Shown one piece after another: positions 1-11,142 of a stretch of DNA of 64,000 bases. The notes beneath the pieces are model-generated. The model had not been told where the DNA came from. It worked only from the letters and a program-made list of their open reading frames with translations, and ran no database searches. Each line of letters begins with the position of its first letter. Within the stretch, counting starts at the first letter, position 1. The stretch covers positions 10,587,837 through 10,651,836 of the forward strand of contig NC_087080.1 of the NCBI RefSeq assembly GCF_026151205.1, in the 5' to 3' direction. The stretch is from Bolinopsis microptera. Its lineage: Eukaryota > Ctenophora > Tentaculata > Lobata > Bolinopsidae. The position numbers were made by a program, and so were the translations under genes.

Positions 1-2516
1 GCACGGGTGCCATTCTGCTTATTTGGTTCACAGGTTTTTCCTAGACTCCGTGTTAGGACATTAGCTTTCTGTACCACTTTTTCGTTATCTTAGAATTTAT
101 TTCGCTTTTATTTTATTCCCACTCTCGATTCCTCGCTAGCAGTCCGGTTAATTTTAATCATTAGGTCTTATTAAAGAACCTCTCACCCTCTAAGAAAACT
201 CCGTTTGGAGATATTCCTTGTTACGTTCTATGTTATTAATTTTTACTAAATTTTCTAACACGTGCATAATGCATTATAAAGGAGCAATAATGCCTCCGCA
301 GGCATTCTAGAACGGTATTTATTTTAACACTTCATGCACGGGTGCCATTCTGCTTATTTGGTTCACAGGTTTTTCCTAGACTCCGTGTTAGGACATTAGC
401 TTTCTGTACCACTTTTTCGTTATCTTAGAATTTATTTCGCTTTTATTTTATTCCCACTCTCGATTCCTCGCTAGCAGTCCGGTTAATTTTAATCATTAGG
501 TCTTATTAAAGAACCTCTCACCCTCTAAGAAAACTCCGTTTGGAGATATTCCTTGTTACGTTCTATGTTATTAATTTTTACTAAATTTTCTAACACGTGC
601 ATAATGCATTATAAAGGAGCAATAATGCCTCCGCAGGCATTCTAGAACGGTATTTATTTTAACACTTCATGCACGGGTGCCATTCTGCTTATTTGGTTCA
701 CAGGTTTTTCCTAGACTCCGTGTTAGGACATTAGCTTTCTGTACCACTTTTTCGTTATCTTAGAATTTATTTCGCTTTTATTTTATTCCCACTCTCGATT
801 CCTCGCTAGCAGTCCGGTTAATTTTAATCATTAGGTCTTATTAAAGAACCTCTCACCCTCTAAGAATACTCCGTTTGGAGATATTCCTTGTTACGTTCTA
901 TGTTATTAATTTTTACTAAATTTTCTAACACGTGCATAATGCATTATAAAGGAGCAATAATGCCTCCGCAGGCATTCTAGAACGGTATTTATTTTAACAC
1001 TTCATGCACGGGTGCCATTCTGCTTATTTGGTTCACAGGTTTTTCCTAGACTCCGTGTTAGGACATTAGCTTTCTGTACCACTTTTTCGTTATCTTAGAA
1101 TTTATTTCGCTTTTATTTTATTCCCACTCTCGATTCCTCGCTAGCAGTCCGGTTAATTTTAATCATTAGGTCTTATTAAAGAACCTCTCACCCTCTAAGA
1201 AAACTCCGTTTGGAGATATTCCTTGTTACGTTCTATGTTATTAATTTTTACTAAATTTTCTAACACGTGCATAATGCATTATAAAGGAGCAATAATGCCT
1301 CCGCAGGCATTCTAGAACGGTATTTATTTTAACACTTCATGCACGGGTGCCATTCTGCTTATTTGGTTCACAGGTTTTTCCTAGACTCCGTGTTAGGACA
1401 TTAGCTTTCTGTACCACTTTTTCGTTATCTTAGAATTTATTTCGCTTTTATTTTATTCCCACTCTCGATTCCTCGCTAGCAGTCCGGTTAATTTTAATCA
1501 TTAGGTCTTATTAAAGAACCTCTCACCCTCTAAGAATACTCCGTTTGGAGATATTCCTTGTTACGTTCTATGTTATTAATTTTTACTAAATTTTCTAACA
1601 CGTGCATAATGCATTATAAAGGAGCAATAATGCCTCCGCAGGCATTCTAGAACGGTATTTATTTTAACACTTCATGCACGGGTGCCATTCTGCTTATTTG
1701 GTTCACAGGTTTTTCCTAGACTCCGTGTTAGGACATTAGCTTTCTGTACCACTTTTTCGTTATCTTAGAATTTATTTCGCTTTTATTTTATTCCCACTCT
1801 CGATTCCTCGCTAGCAGTCCGGTTAATTTTAATCATTAGGTCTTATTAAAGAACCTCTCACCCTCTAAGAAAACTCCGTTTGGAGATATTCCTTGTTACG
1901 TTCTATGTTATTAATTTTTACTAAATTTTCTAACACGTGCATAATGCATTATAAAGGAGCAATAATGCCTCCGCAGGCATTCTAGAACGGTATTTATTTT
2001 AACACTTCATGCACGGGTGCCATTCTGCTTATTTGGTTCACAGGTTTTTCCTAGACTCCGTGTTAGGACATTAGCTTTCTGTACCACTTTTTCGTTATCT
2101 TAGAATTTATTTCGCTTTTATTTTATTCCCACTCTCGATTCCTCGCTAGCAGTCCGGTTAATTTTAATCATTAGGTCTTATTAAAGAACCTCTCACCCTC
2201 TAAGAATACTCCGTTTGGAGATATTCCTTGTTACGTTCTATGTTATTAATTTTTACTAAATTTTCTAACACGTGCATAATGCATTATAAAGGAGCAATAA
2301 TGCCTCCGCAGGCATTCTAGAACGGTATTTATTTTAACACTTCATGCACGGGTGCCATTCTGCTTATTTGGTTCACAGGTTTTTCCTAGACTCCGTGTTA
2401 GGACATTAGCTTTCTGTACCACTTTTTCGTTATCTTAGAATTTATTTCGCTTTTATTTTATTCCCACTCTCGATTCCTCGCTAGCAGTCCGGTTAATTTT
2501 AATCATTAGGTCTTAT
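1..2516 (+). repeat. 335-bp satellite, direct tandem array
   Basis: Seven complete and one partial head-to-tail units start at 1, 336, 671, 1006, 1341, 1676, 2011 and 2346, so the period is exactly 335 bp. Copies are almost identical. The one obvious variant site, in the stretch TAAGAA(A/T)ACTCCG, reads A,A,T,A,T,A,T through the seven complete units. This alternation suggests recent amplification of a two-unit (670-bp) higher-order repeat. Each unit contains a small hairpin, TGCCT-CCGC-AGGCA. No ORF, tRNA or 5S rRNA signature was seen in the unit. The array begins at base 1 and so probably continues outside the window. Confidence 0.97.
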
Positions 2517-3105
2517 AAATAAATACCGTTCTAGAATGCCTGCGGAGGCATTATTGCTCCTTTATAATGCATTATGCACGTGTTAGAAAATTTAGTAAAA
2601 ATTAATAACATAGAACGTAACAAGGAATATCTCCAAACGGAGTTTTCTTAGAGGGTGAGAGGTTCTTTAATAAGACCTAATGATTAAAATTAACCGGACT
2701 GCTAGCGAGGAATCGAGAGTGGGAATAAAATAAAAGCGAAATAAATTCTAAGATAACGAAAAAGTGGTACAGAAAGCTAATGTCCTAACACGGAGTCTAG
2801 GAAAAACCTGTGAACCAAATAAGCAGAATGGCACCCGTGCATGAAGTGTTAAAATAAATACCGTTCTAGAATGCCTGCGGAGGCATTATTGCTCCTTTAT
2901 AATGCATTATGCACGTGTTAGAAAATTTAGTAAAAATTAATAACATAGAACGTAACAAGGAATATCTCCAAACGGAGTTTTCTTAGAGGGTGAGAGGTTC
3001 TTTAATAAGACCTAATGATTAAAATTAACCGGACTGCTAGCGAGGAATCGAGAGTGGGAATAAAATAAAAGCGAAATAAATTCTAAGATAACGAAAAAGT
3101 GGTAC
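2517..3105 (-). repeat. Inverted continuation of the 335-bp satellite
   Basis: At about 2516 the array switches strand. The following 589 bp are the reverse complement of the same unit: one near-complete copy ending at about 2851, and a second that stops abruptly at 3105 after GTGGTAC. The inverted copy carries the A variant at the A/T site. The junction falls inside a unit on both sides, so it is a breakpoint rather than a unit boundary. It could be a real inversion or foldback, or an assembly join between two ends of a long array. Confidence 0.95.
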
Positions 3106-3162
3106 CGGCTTTTAGTGGGAAATCTTAGGTTCTGAGCGGGGTTCTGGACGTTACACAGGGGG

Positions 3163-3257
3163 CTGGTAACCTGGTAACCTGGTAACCTGGTAAGTGGTAA
3201 CCTGGTAACCTGGTAACCTGGTAACCTGGTAACCTGGTAACCTGGTAACCTGGTAAC
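3163..3257 (+). repeat. 8-bp tandem repeat (CTGGTAAC)n
   Basis: About twelve copies of CTGGTAAC with one irregular unit (GGTAAGTGG) near 3190, lying about 60 bp beyond the broken satellite end. Any two adjacent units contain GTAACCTGGTAAC, which fits the consensus of the RFX X-box (GTNRCC, 0-3 spacer, RGYAAC). That may be chance. Confidence 0.9.
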
Positions 3258-4582
3258 TAGGGGGCTGGTAAATGTTTACGTCCCTCCCCCTCAGCGGTTC
3301 CGTGGAAAAATTACGAATCAGCATCTTTCACCGATCTGTATTTTCTCTACAATATATCGAACGATAATATTGAGATGATAAGAATTAATGACACCTTTTC
3401 CGCTGCTAATTTAGTTATACCCAATAGAGTAAAAGATGACCAATTGTTATTGTCTATCGATATACGATAATATTTTAACCTCCTTACCTCTGCTGATAGC
3501 TGTGACGTATGACGGTGACCTCAGTCAGAGAAGGAATTCAGCAATGTTGATTAATGGGGGAAGCAACGAGAAGAACGCTAAAACAGAGTACCTCCGACTT
3601 CCTTCGCATAAGGTCATAACGTCCCCCCGTACTGAAACTATATCTGAGCGATCACTGCAGTTCTGAAATTGTAAGTTAAAGTGTTAAATATAAGAGCCGT
3701 TGGCACTAGGGCTATACTGTAAAATGTCGATCATTGGGCCTGATAACTCACCCAAATGATTACCGTGCTAGTCGAATTATTGTATTTTGCCTTATTTGTA
3801 GATATTTAGTATTTACTAATTTACATATATTATGTAAAATCTATATGTACAAAATCAACTCAATATCATACAAAATGCAATTTTAACGCTCCTAAACTAC
3901 ACCAGGTATAAAAATTTTACTGGAGGATTCTCTTGCAGTCCACCAAATCTGACTGGTCCACCAAATCTTTCAAAATTTTATTCCCCGTCCCCATATTATG
4001 CAGCCTTGCCCATCTTTTTATATATAAAGCGAGACGATATATTTTGTAAACCTGTAAACCTACATCCGTACCATTTTACTGACACCACGGCACCAACTTT
4101 AACACGACTTTCCGCAAAAACCGTAAAAGATATACAACTTAAACTTTTTTGAATGGTTCAAATGCTTTAATGGCCTTCAAATCAGCATGAAAATATAAAC
4201 AATTTGCCAAGGAATAAGAACTTTAGTGCCCAAAATTTGAACCCCAGAGTGGTTTCAAAAACGCGAATTGAATAGTTAATAATTATTTTAGTCTCTATGT
4301 GGGTAGGACTATTAACAACTTGCATAAAAGGATGGACGGACACAGGTAAATTTTATGAAATCATTGATGGCAGGTAGAGCAGTTGATATTACTAGTGATG
4401 AGTATAGCCTAGGCGTCCACTTTACTTGATTGATCATGGTTTAGGAGTGCATACAGATTTTAATGACACTTTTAAAACTTTTAGAAAATTGCAGTCTTAG
4501 TTCGCTTGAGGTGAAAGAAAATAACTACATACACTTACATAATTCTCTTCGACCTTTTGGCCTTAATACTATTAATCCCTTT
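3258..4582. other. No gene seen
   Basis: AT-rich sequence with only short unsupported ORFs. A direct repeat of GTCCACCAAATCT lies at about 3937-3968. The phrase TATATAAAGCGA near 4020 recurs near 14955, which hints at a small dispersed repeat. Nothing else is recognised. Confidence 0.6.
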
Positions 4583-4834
4583 CTGTCACCAAGATGCAGT
4601 TAGGCCTAACGCAGAGTTAGGCCTAACTTTGACTCCCCTGGTCCCAATAATAGTGTAGTAGAATCGGGAATCTGTATCAGCATCTTCCACATCTGCTGTT
4701 ACTGTTGTAACCTTGTATTCAACTGAAATAGTATTATTAAATTTTGAGTTAATTTAAAATAATACAATTTGGTGACCATTTAAATCAAAGTTAGGCCTAA
4801 CTCTGCGTTAGGCTTAACTGCATCTTGGTGACAG
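4583..4834. mobile_element. Foldback MITE, 252 bp with ~50-bp terminal inverted repeats
   Basis: The left arm (4583-4632, beginning CTGTCACCAAGATGCAGTTA) and right arm (4785-4834) are reverse complements with one visible mismatch. Each arm holds two copies of the palindrome GTTAGGCCTAAC, so the arms can also fold on themselves. The core of about 150 bp has no ORF. TTT flanks both ends and may be a 3-bp target duplication, but this is too short to be sure. Superfamily not assigned. Confidence 0.88.
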
Positions 4835-6247
4835 TTTGGCTTACCTATATTTCATAAACCTTAAACTGGTCACTTTACCTTTAGAGATTTTTAATTTTGT
4901 TTAGGTTTGAGTTTTGTTGTAAGATTATATTTATACTAATAGATGATTATACTTTCAGGATGATTAATATCTAATGTTACCTAACCTCTGTCTTACTTGG
5001 TACTCTCACGTTACAAGTTTTACTAACCTTTTAATATTTTTTAGGTTCAATGTCACTGAAGATGAGTGATGACTGTATCGAAATATATTTGGCAAGAATC
5101 TGAATAATTCCAATGCTGAAAGTTTAGTTTCTTGGATTCTGGAGTTGTCATTCGCGTCCCTGATATTGGGGTTGATTCTAACTCTCCTATTTTAGTCTCT
5201 TGAGTCTTGACACCACTTTAATGTTAGACGGGCTCCTGCTAGTATTTATAAACAGAAAGAAATCGTTAAATTTTCCCAGCAAACAAACATAATGCCAATT
5301 CTGGTTCGCTTTTTGAGGTCCGCCCGTCCGCTCTCCTTAATTTCCGCTCTCTTTGAGGTCCGCTGTCTAAGCTAAAATAGTTTATCGGCGACATTAATCT
5401 ATTAGAGGTGAACATTCTGGTAAAATCTAAGCCAAACCACATCCATTATCACAACCGTGAACCGTCTAATCCAAAATACACCATCAAACAAAATGACAAT
5501 TCATTATCTTTTACCATACCTCATTTGATCGCTACGCTCTGCACAGTACCGAATGATAATAGAGATACCTGTAATTCTTCATCGCTATTTCCGGTAAACA
5601 GAATAGTTATCTAATTGGCGGATCGATTCAGAGATTGGATTGCTGTTGTCAGATAATAGGATAATTCTTTAACCTCCTTTATACTGAGACTAATAACTAT
5701 GACGTAGATCAGTAACTTATACCGCTGCTGCAGTGAGAGGGCCGAATTCCATGACAATAATTCCTTAGCATTCAAATATTAGACTAATTCGTACCTTCGT
5801 ACGAGGGTACTATTATTATACTGGGCTATTTAGCTACTCACTCCACATTCCTGGACCTTTTAATCGTAGTTTGTGGGATGATCAAAGTTCTATCAGTATC
5901 ATCCATTCTACCACAGATATTTAAAGTAGACTGCAGCCCCACACACCTGGCCCCGACATGACCCGCTTACTTTTATTCACAGGGTGAATTTACCTGCCAC
6001 TATTCTCCAACCTTTAAAAACCAATGATGGCCACTTTGTCTTTCTTAGGAACTAAAATCACAATGTCTGCCTTAAATTGTCGTGGAATTTGTCAAAAGTG
6101 ATCTCATAGACCGATCATTAGGCTCTGGGAATAGGGTTAAAGTTTTGATTACTCTTAGTCTGAGAAACCTGCGACTGTCAGCTTGCAGTAATTGATTAGG
6201 GATCTGCAAAATCTGGCTTACGTAATGTATGAATGGCCCCTTGTACA
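4835..6247. other. No gene seen
   Basis: Ordinary AT-rich sequence with short chance ORFs. A small local repeat of GAGGTCCGC lies near 5313-5365. No coding, RNA or mobile-element signature could be supported. Confidence 0.55.
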
Positions 6248-6534
6248 CAGTGGCGTAACGTTGCCTGTTGGCGCCCCCTGCCGAAAAAAGCGCCCCCTGT
6301 TGGCGCCCTCTCCCCTTTTGGTGCCCCTCCCTAAAATTGAACAAATTAGGTGATTTTAAAGAATACGCCGGTAAAATCTCTAAAAAAGTGTGTATCTAGA
6401 GCAAAACGCGCAGTTTTGCTAGTACTTTAGTTAAGTTTTCGAAATTGTCCCACATTCAAACGACGATTTGGCGCCCCCCTAAGACGGCGCCCCCCTGCAC
6501 AGCGGGGTCAGCAGGGCCTTTCGTTACGCCACTG
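6248..6534. mobile_element. hAT-type MITE, 287 bp, with 8-bp target duplication
   Basis: The ends are CAGTGGCGTAACG (6248-6260) and its exact reverse complement CGTTACGCCACTG (6522-6534). They are flanked by a perfect 8-bp direct repeat CTTGTACA (6240-6247 and 6535-6542). An 8-bp duplication and CAG...CTG ends are hallmarks of the hAT superfamily, and CAGTGGCGTAAC is a common hAT terminus. The subterminal regions are rich in GGCGCCCCCT-like blocks. There is no transposase, so the element is non-autonomous. Confidence 0.93.
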
Positions 6535-7148
6535 CTTGTACATTTAAGTCCGCACGTTCTCGAATAAAGTTTTGAACAAAAATGCCTAAAACATGTGAAG
6601 GTTTATCGGTAGTAAAGCTTAAATGAGTGATTAATGCTTTACTTTATCAATTATCAATTATCAGCCCGTGCAGATACAGGGAGGAAGCTAAATGCTGTAA
6701 TACCTATATCCTTTTATATTCAGTGTTTACAGCATCAAGAAATATCCACCACAACCGAAGACACAACCCATTAAATGAAACTTCGATCGCAATGAACACA
6801 ACGTAATAACAACAAAACCGATAAAATAAAAAAAAATGCCACTCTAATAAGGAAATATGATTTCCACGTGCAAGTGCGCGTTTCCATCCTCCTTACTATG
6901 CAACTTCCCATTTCTCATCCAACTTATACAGATTGTAATGTATATTGAATGTAATATACATATATTGTGACAGTCAAGATGATAATAATAGACACTTGCC
7001 TGGCCCCACATTGCACATTACTGACTACTGTTATACTTCTCGGAAGAGTCTCCGAACATGATTTACTTATCATTATGTTATATACTTATTCGACATTGTC
7101 GACAGACGATGTGTCTGCTGGCACAGGTAATTAGTAGTTAGTAGTTAC
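6535..7148. other. No gene seen
   Basis: AT-rich spacer between the hAT MITE and the large inverted-repeat element. No supported feature. Confidence 0.5.
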
Positions 7149-7993
7149 CACACATATATACTATATGGACACGTTCATTTGAGTTTGAGGATATTGGTAA
7201 ATACAAGTGACCCTATTAAAAGGCACAGTGTAGTTGAATTTGTCACACTATGAAATTACTTAAACCCTTGATGGTTAGGATAATCGTCTCATCCTCTAGG
7301 CTAACTTTGTCACATAACGATATCTTAATCAGGTGATAAGATATCGCTTAAATACGGCCGGCACGGAAATGGTTACATTGTCACACTATAAACATGTGAC
7401 GGAGTAAATATGGACCCCTTGCTGCCGTTTTTGACCAAATTTTTTAGTGTCCAGTTGATTGGATGGGTACATATGACCATTACCTACATATTTGACGACT
7501 TTTTTCGTTAGATGGTGCATTCAGGTTTACTCTGTCACACATTAAAGAAAATATGTGATGAATGTTTAGGGCACCCAGACCCTGATAAGCAATGCTGAGT
7601 AGTGTAAGTTTATTTGATAGCCTGGAAGTGCTGGGAATTGTTATTATATCATATAGTCGTAAGGAATTAAAACACAGAAGGCACAACCAAGTTTACTTTG
7701 TCACATAATTTTGATGATATCTGAACATATGTGAAATTGGACAAATAATGATATACCAGCTTAAACCCCTTATATTACGTACTATGGATCAAACAACACT
7801 GATAGTACCATGCACCAGTCACATAAATCATTATCAGGTGGTAATATGTTAACAGTGTCACAATTAAACTACCGCTACATGGTCAAAAATAGGGTAATTT
7901 CGTCACAAAAAATTATTATAACTCTGTTAGCTCCTTGCTGGCAAAATAACTAGTTTATCGAAATTTTGTTGATGATAAAGTTACATAGTATTC

Positions 7994-9035
7994 CAGAGGC
8001 ACATATTAGGTGCGGTAAAAAAATCGAAATTATGCGGTACCGCACCCGACTATAAAGGTAAAATGTGCGGTAAGTTGCGGTAAATTTTTACCAATTATGC
8101 GGCAAATGTGCGGCGATTTTTTCGAAATTTGTGCGGGAATTGTGCGGTTTTCTTTTGCATTTTCTCAAGGACTTTGGAAATTCTAAACGTATAACCGCCG
8201 CTCTTATCAAAAATAGGTCTGTTTATGTGTTACTGAGGGTGTAGTTCTTTACTAAGACCATGATTGAACCTATATTGAGATTCAGTTATCTGAGAACAGT
8301 GACTTAGAGTAATCAGATGATGTGGTGAAGTTACGAATGATAACTGATAAACTATAATCAAAGTATGGTAACGACGAGGGTTTCATAACGGCCTGGATCA
8401 CGGTCCCGAAAGGGCCTGGGTAACGGTCCCGAAAGGGCCTGGGTCACAGTCCCAAAAGGGCCTGGGTAACGGTCCCGAAAGGGCCTGGGTCACGGTCCCG
8501 AAAGGGCCTGGGTCAGGGTCCCGAAAGGGCCTGTGTCACGTGGTAACTGGGTCACGTGGCCTAGGCATGAGTTCCAAAAGGGCCTGGGTCACGGTCCCGA
8601 AAGGGCCTGGGTCAGGGTCCCGAAAGGGCCTGTGTCACGTGGTAACTGGGTCACGTGGCCTAGGTATGAGTTCCAAAAGGGCCTGGGTCACGGTCCCGAA
8701 AGGGCCTGAATCACGGTCCTAAAAGGGCCTGGGTCAGGGTCCCGAAAGGGCCTGAGTCACGGTCCTAAAAGGGCCTGGGTCAGGGTTCCGAAAGGGCCTG
8801 AGTCACGGTCCTAAAAGGGCCCGACTATAACATATTTTGGTTTTTACACTCGAAAATCTTAACGCGAAAATTTCAAAATTATGCGAAATTACGCGGAAAA
8901 TGCTAGATTATGCGGAAATATGCAGAAAATTACAAAATGTGCGGACATGTGCGGAAAACAATAAATTATGCGGACATGTGCGGAAAACGGTAAATTGTGC
9001 GATCCCGCACCCATCGCACCTAATATGTGCCTCTG
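7994..9035. mobile_element. Non-autonomous hAT element, 1042 bp, nested
   Basis: The 21-bp ends are exact reverse complements, starting CAGAGGCACATATTAGGTGC at 7994-8014 and mirrored at 9015-9035. An 8-bp direct repeat TAGTATTC flanks the element (7986-7993 and 9036-9043). Both features match the hAT superfamily. Subterminal zones (about 8011-8160 and 8870-9015) are packed with GCGG/CCGC motifs, and the centre is filled by a 23-bp minisatellite. There is no transposase, so movement would need a transposase supplied by another copy. It interrupts a TTCTAATAG unit of the surrounding repeat, which shows the order of insertion. Confidence 0.95.
8391..8822 (+). repeat. 23-bp minisatellite inside the hAT element
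   Basis: About 18 units of a 23-bp repeat with core GGTCCCGAAAGGGCCTGGGT. A longer block with CACGTGGTAACTGGGTCACG and GGCCTAGG(C/T)ATGAG is duplicated about 107 bp apart (near 8536 and 8635), a higher-order step. Short ORFs here merely translate the repeat. Confidence 0.93.
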
Positions 9036-9040
9036 TAGTA

Positions 9041-9700
9041 TTCTAATAGAGGTATAGTTCTTCAAAATAGGGGCAAGACATGTTTACTTTGTCACATCAG
9101 TTATTATAAGAGTTAGGTAATCGTCATCAGATTAAAAGATATTTTTCGTAGTTTGGATCGATTAATACTTTAATATACCTGAAATAAAGCATCCTATGCC
9201 AATTTTAACACACTATATTGATACTGTTGGGGCAGGGAAAGTTAATTTTGTCACATTTTTAATGTCTTTGACAAATTAATCTAAATTTTTAAAATTGAGC
9301 TCTTATGTTCTGGACAATATTCTTCCAATCGTTTCTGAAAGAATGTTGAATTCTAATAGAGTTATAGATCTTCAAAATAGGGGCAAGACATGTTTACTTT
9401 GTCACATCAGTTATTATAAGAGTTAGGTAATCATCACATATATTTTTTTGTAGTTTGGATTGATTTATATAGGTAATAAAGCAGCCTATGCTAATTTTGA
9501 CACACTATCTTGAAATTGTTGGGGCATGAAAAGTTAATTTTGTCACATTTTTAGTGACTTTGACAAATTTAACCTAAAATTGTTAAACTTAAGCTCTGAT
9601 ATTCTGGACAATATTCTAATAAAGGTATAGAATATAGATCTTCCAAAAAGGGGCAAGACATGTTTACTTTGTCACATCAGTTATTATAAGAGTTATTATA
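9041..9700 (+). repeat. Imperfect ~260-310-bp tandem repeat
   Basis: Three successive units begin with TTCTAATA(G/A)AGGTATAG-like sequence at 9041, 9351 and 9614. Each contains GGGGCAAGACATGTTTACTT followed by the TTTGTCACATCAG motif. Units differ by small deletions. The repeat lies in the large 7149-10414 element and multiplies its TTTGTCACA sites. Confidence 0.88.
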
Positions 9701-10423
9701 AAAGACTATTTCATTCTATAATCATTGTTTTTAATCTATTTACGATTTCGTATAATTTTTTGTGACAATGTAAACAGCAACTGATCTTAACTTGCATCAA
9801 CTACATTGTCATCATATAAAATTTTCCCACCTTTCAAACCAAAATCAGATATAAATAATTCGCCCAAAATTTAAAATTTCATATATTGTGACAGAATTAA
9901 CCTCATTTCCCAATAACCAAGTGCCTGTATTAGCTAACTAGTCAAAACAACATATTTTAGGGCTATGATTGGTAGAGCAACCATCAAATAATGAGTTGAA
10001 CGGGTTTTTAAGACACCTCACAGTAGAATAGAGGTATGGTATCATGAGTGTGACAAAGTTACCCAAATATTGCCTTGTAACCGTTCGATCCGTGCCCATT
10101 AACCAATGTTGTATCATAATTGTTAGATTGACCTAATTTACTATATTTCAGACCAAGGAATGATAATTAGACAACTGCAGTTAAATAAGTCACACAAAAT
10201 GTGACATTTGAAACATTATAGTGCCTAACAACAATGGATTTTCTTTCTGAGCAGTGTATATGGGAGTATGAGTTACGTGGCTAATGTTCAGAACTTCTGA
10301 ACGTGCTAAGTTAATAGATGTCAAAATTAAGCCACTATCGTCAAAAACGCTATTATTTTTGTTTACCAATATCCTCAAACTCAAATGAACGTGTCCATAT
10401 AGTATATACATGTGCCTGAGGAG

Positions 10424-10535
10424 TACTCTAGTTCGACATGCACTCTAGTTCGACAACTTAAGTTCGCCAGAAATCACCCCTATCGAACTTCGGTACGTGT
10501 CGAACTAGAGTCCAGGTAGCGTACTCTAGTTCGAC
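10424..10535 (+). repeat. Cluster of CTCTAGTTCGACA motifs
   Basis: Five or so copies of CTCTAGTTCGACA or shortened and inverted versions (TGTCGAACTAGAG) in about 110 bp. The same motif recurs at 12972-13026 and 13868-13980. The motif is short and degenerate. Its role is unknown. Confidence 0.8.
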
Positions 10536-11142
10536 AAATAGTTTCTGCTTGTGATCCAAGGGCTATTGCCGGGTCCTTATCATAGGATCACATGGTTCAA
10601 TGGCAGATGCACGAGATCAGAAATTTCAAAACTTTTAGGTAATATTTTAAAACTATTTTCTGATATCAAGCAGCGGTTGGAAATTTGAGAACCATTCAGT
10701 ATAATCAATAATATTAACCGTAATTCTCCTACATTACAAGCGTACTCTACAATCTAGATATATAAAACAGAGTACGATTTACCTGGGCATAATGGTTTCC
10801 ACAGCCTCGTCAAGTGTACCTCCACCCCAGAGAGCTGCAAAGTGGATAAGGTACGACTCCCTTCTAGAATCTGGAATCCTTTATGCAAGCCTACGACAAC
10901 CAGGAGTACGAAGTCATTGATTATCTCTCTGCTGTTTCTGCTGCACTATGAATTCGGCAGTTGATTATTGATATTATCGGTTTTACGATATTGGAATTTT
11001 ATGATATTGGTATTTAGTTATATTTTCGATTGTACTATATTTCTACGACAGTTATACATTTTACTTAAATGAAATTATTTGCTTTGGTAGTATTCTAAAA
11101 GTAGAATTAAAGAAAAGTAAGGAAAAGTCGATATAAGATAAA
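10536..11142. other. No gene seen
   Basis: AT-rich spacer without supported features. Confidence 0.5.

Larger units (their letters stand above)
7149..10414. mobile_element. 3.3-kb inverted-repeat element with mirrored TTTGTCACA motifs
   Basis: The left end (7149-7200, containing ATATACTATATGGACACGTT) recurs inverted at 10365-10414, giving terminal inverted repeats of about 50 bp with a few mismatches. Inside, the motif TTTGTCACA occurs many times on the + strand in the left and middle part (for example 7239, 7306, 7697, 9088). In the last ~650 bp it appears mainly inverted as TGTGACA (near 9762, 9891, 10049). Such mirrored subterminal motifs resemble transposase-binding sites. No transposase ORF is present. 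No convincing target duplication was found, so the exact ends are uncertain. A hAT element (7994-9035) is nested inside. Confidence 0.75.

Noticed and set aside
1-3105. CRISPR array or rDNA/5S cluster
   Set aside because: Units are 335 bp with no short-repeat/variable-spacer structure and no 5S or rRNA signature.
8540-8722. 60-codon ORF at 8.5 kb
   Set aside because: Translation of the 23-bp minisatellite inside a hAT element.
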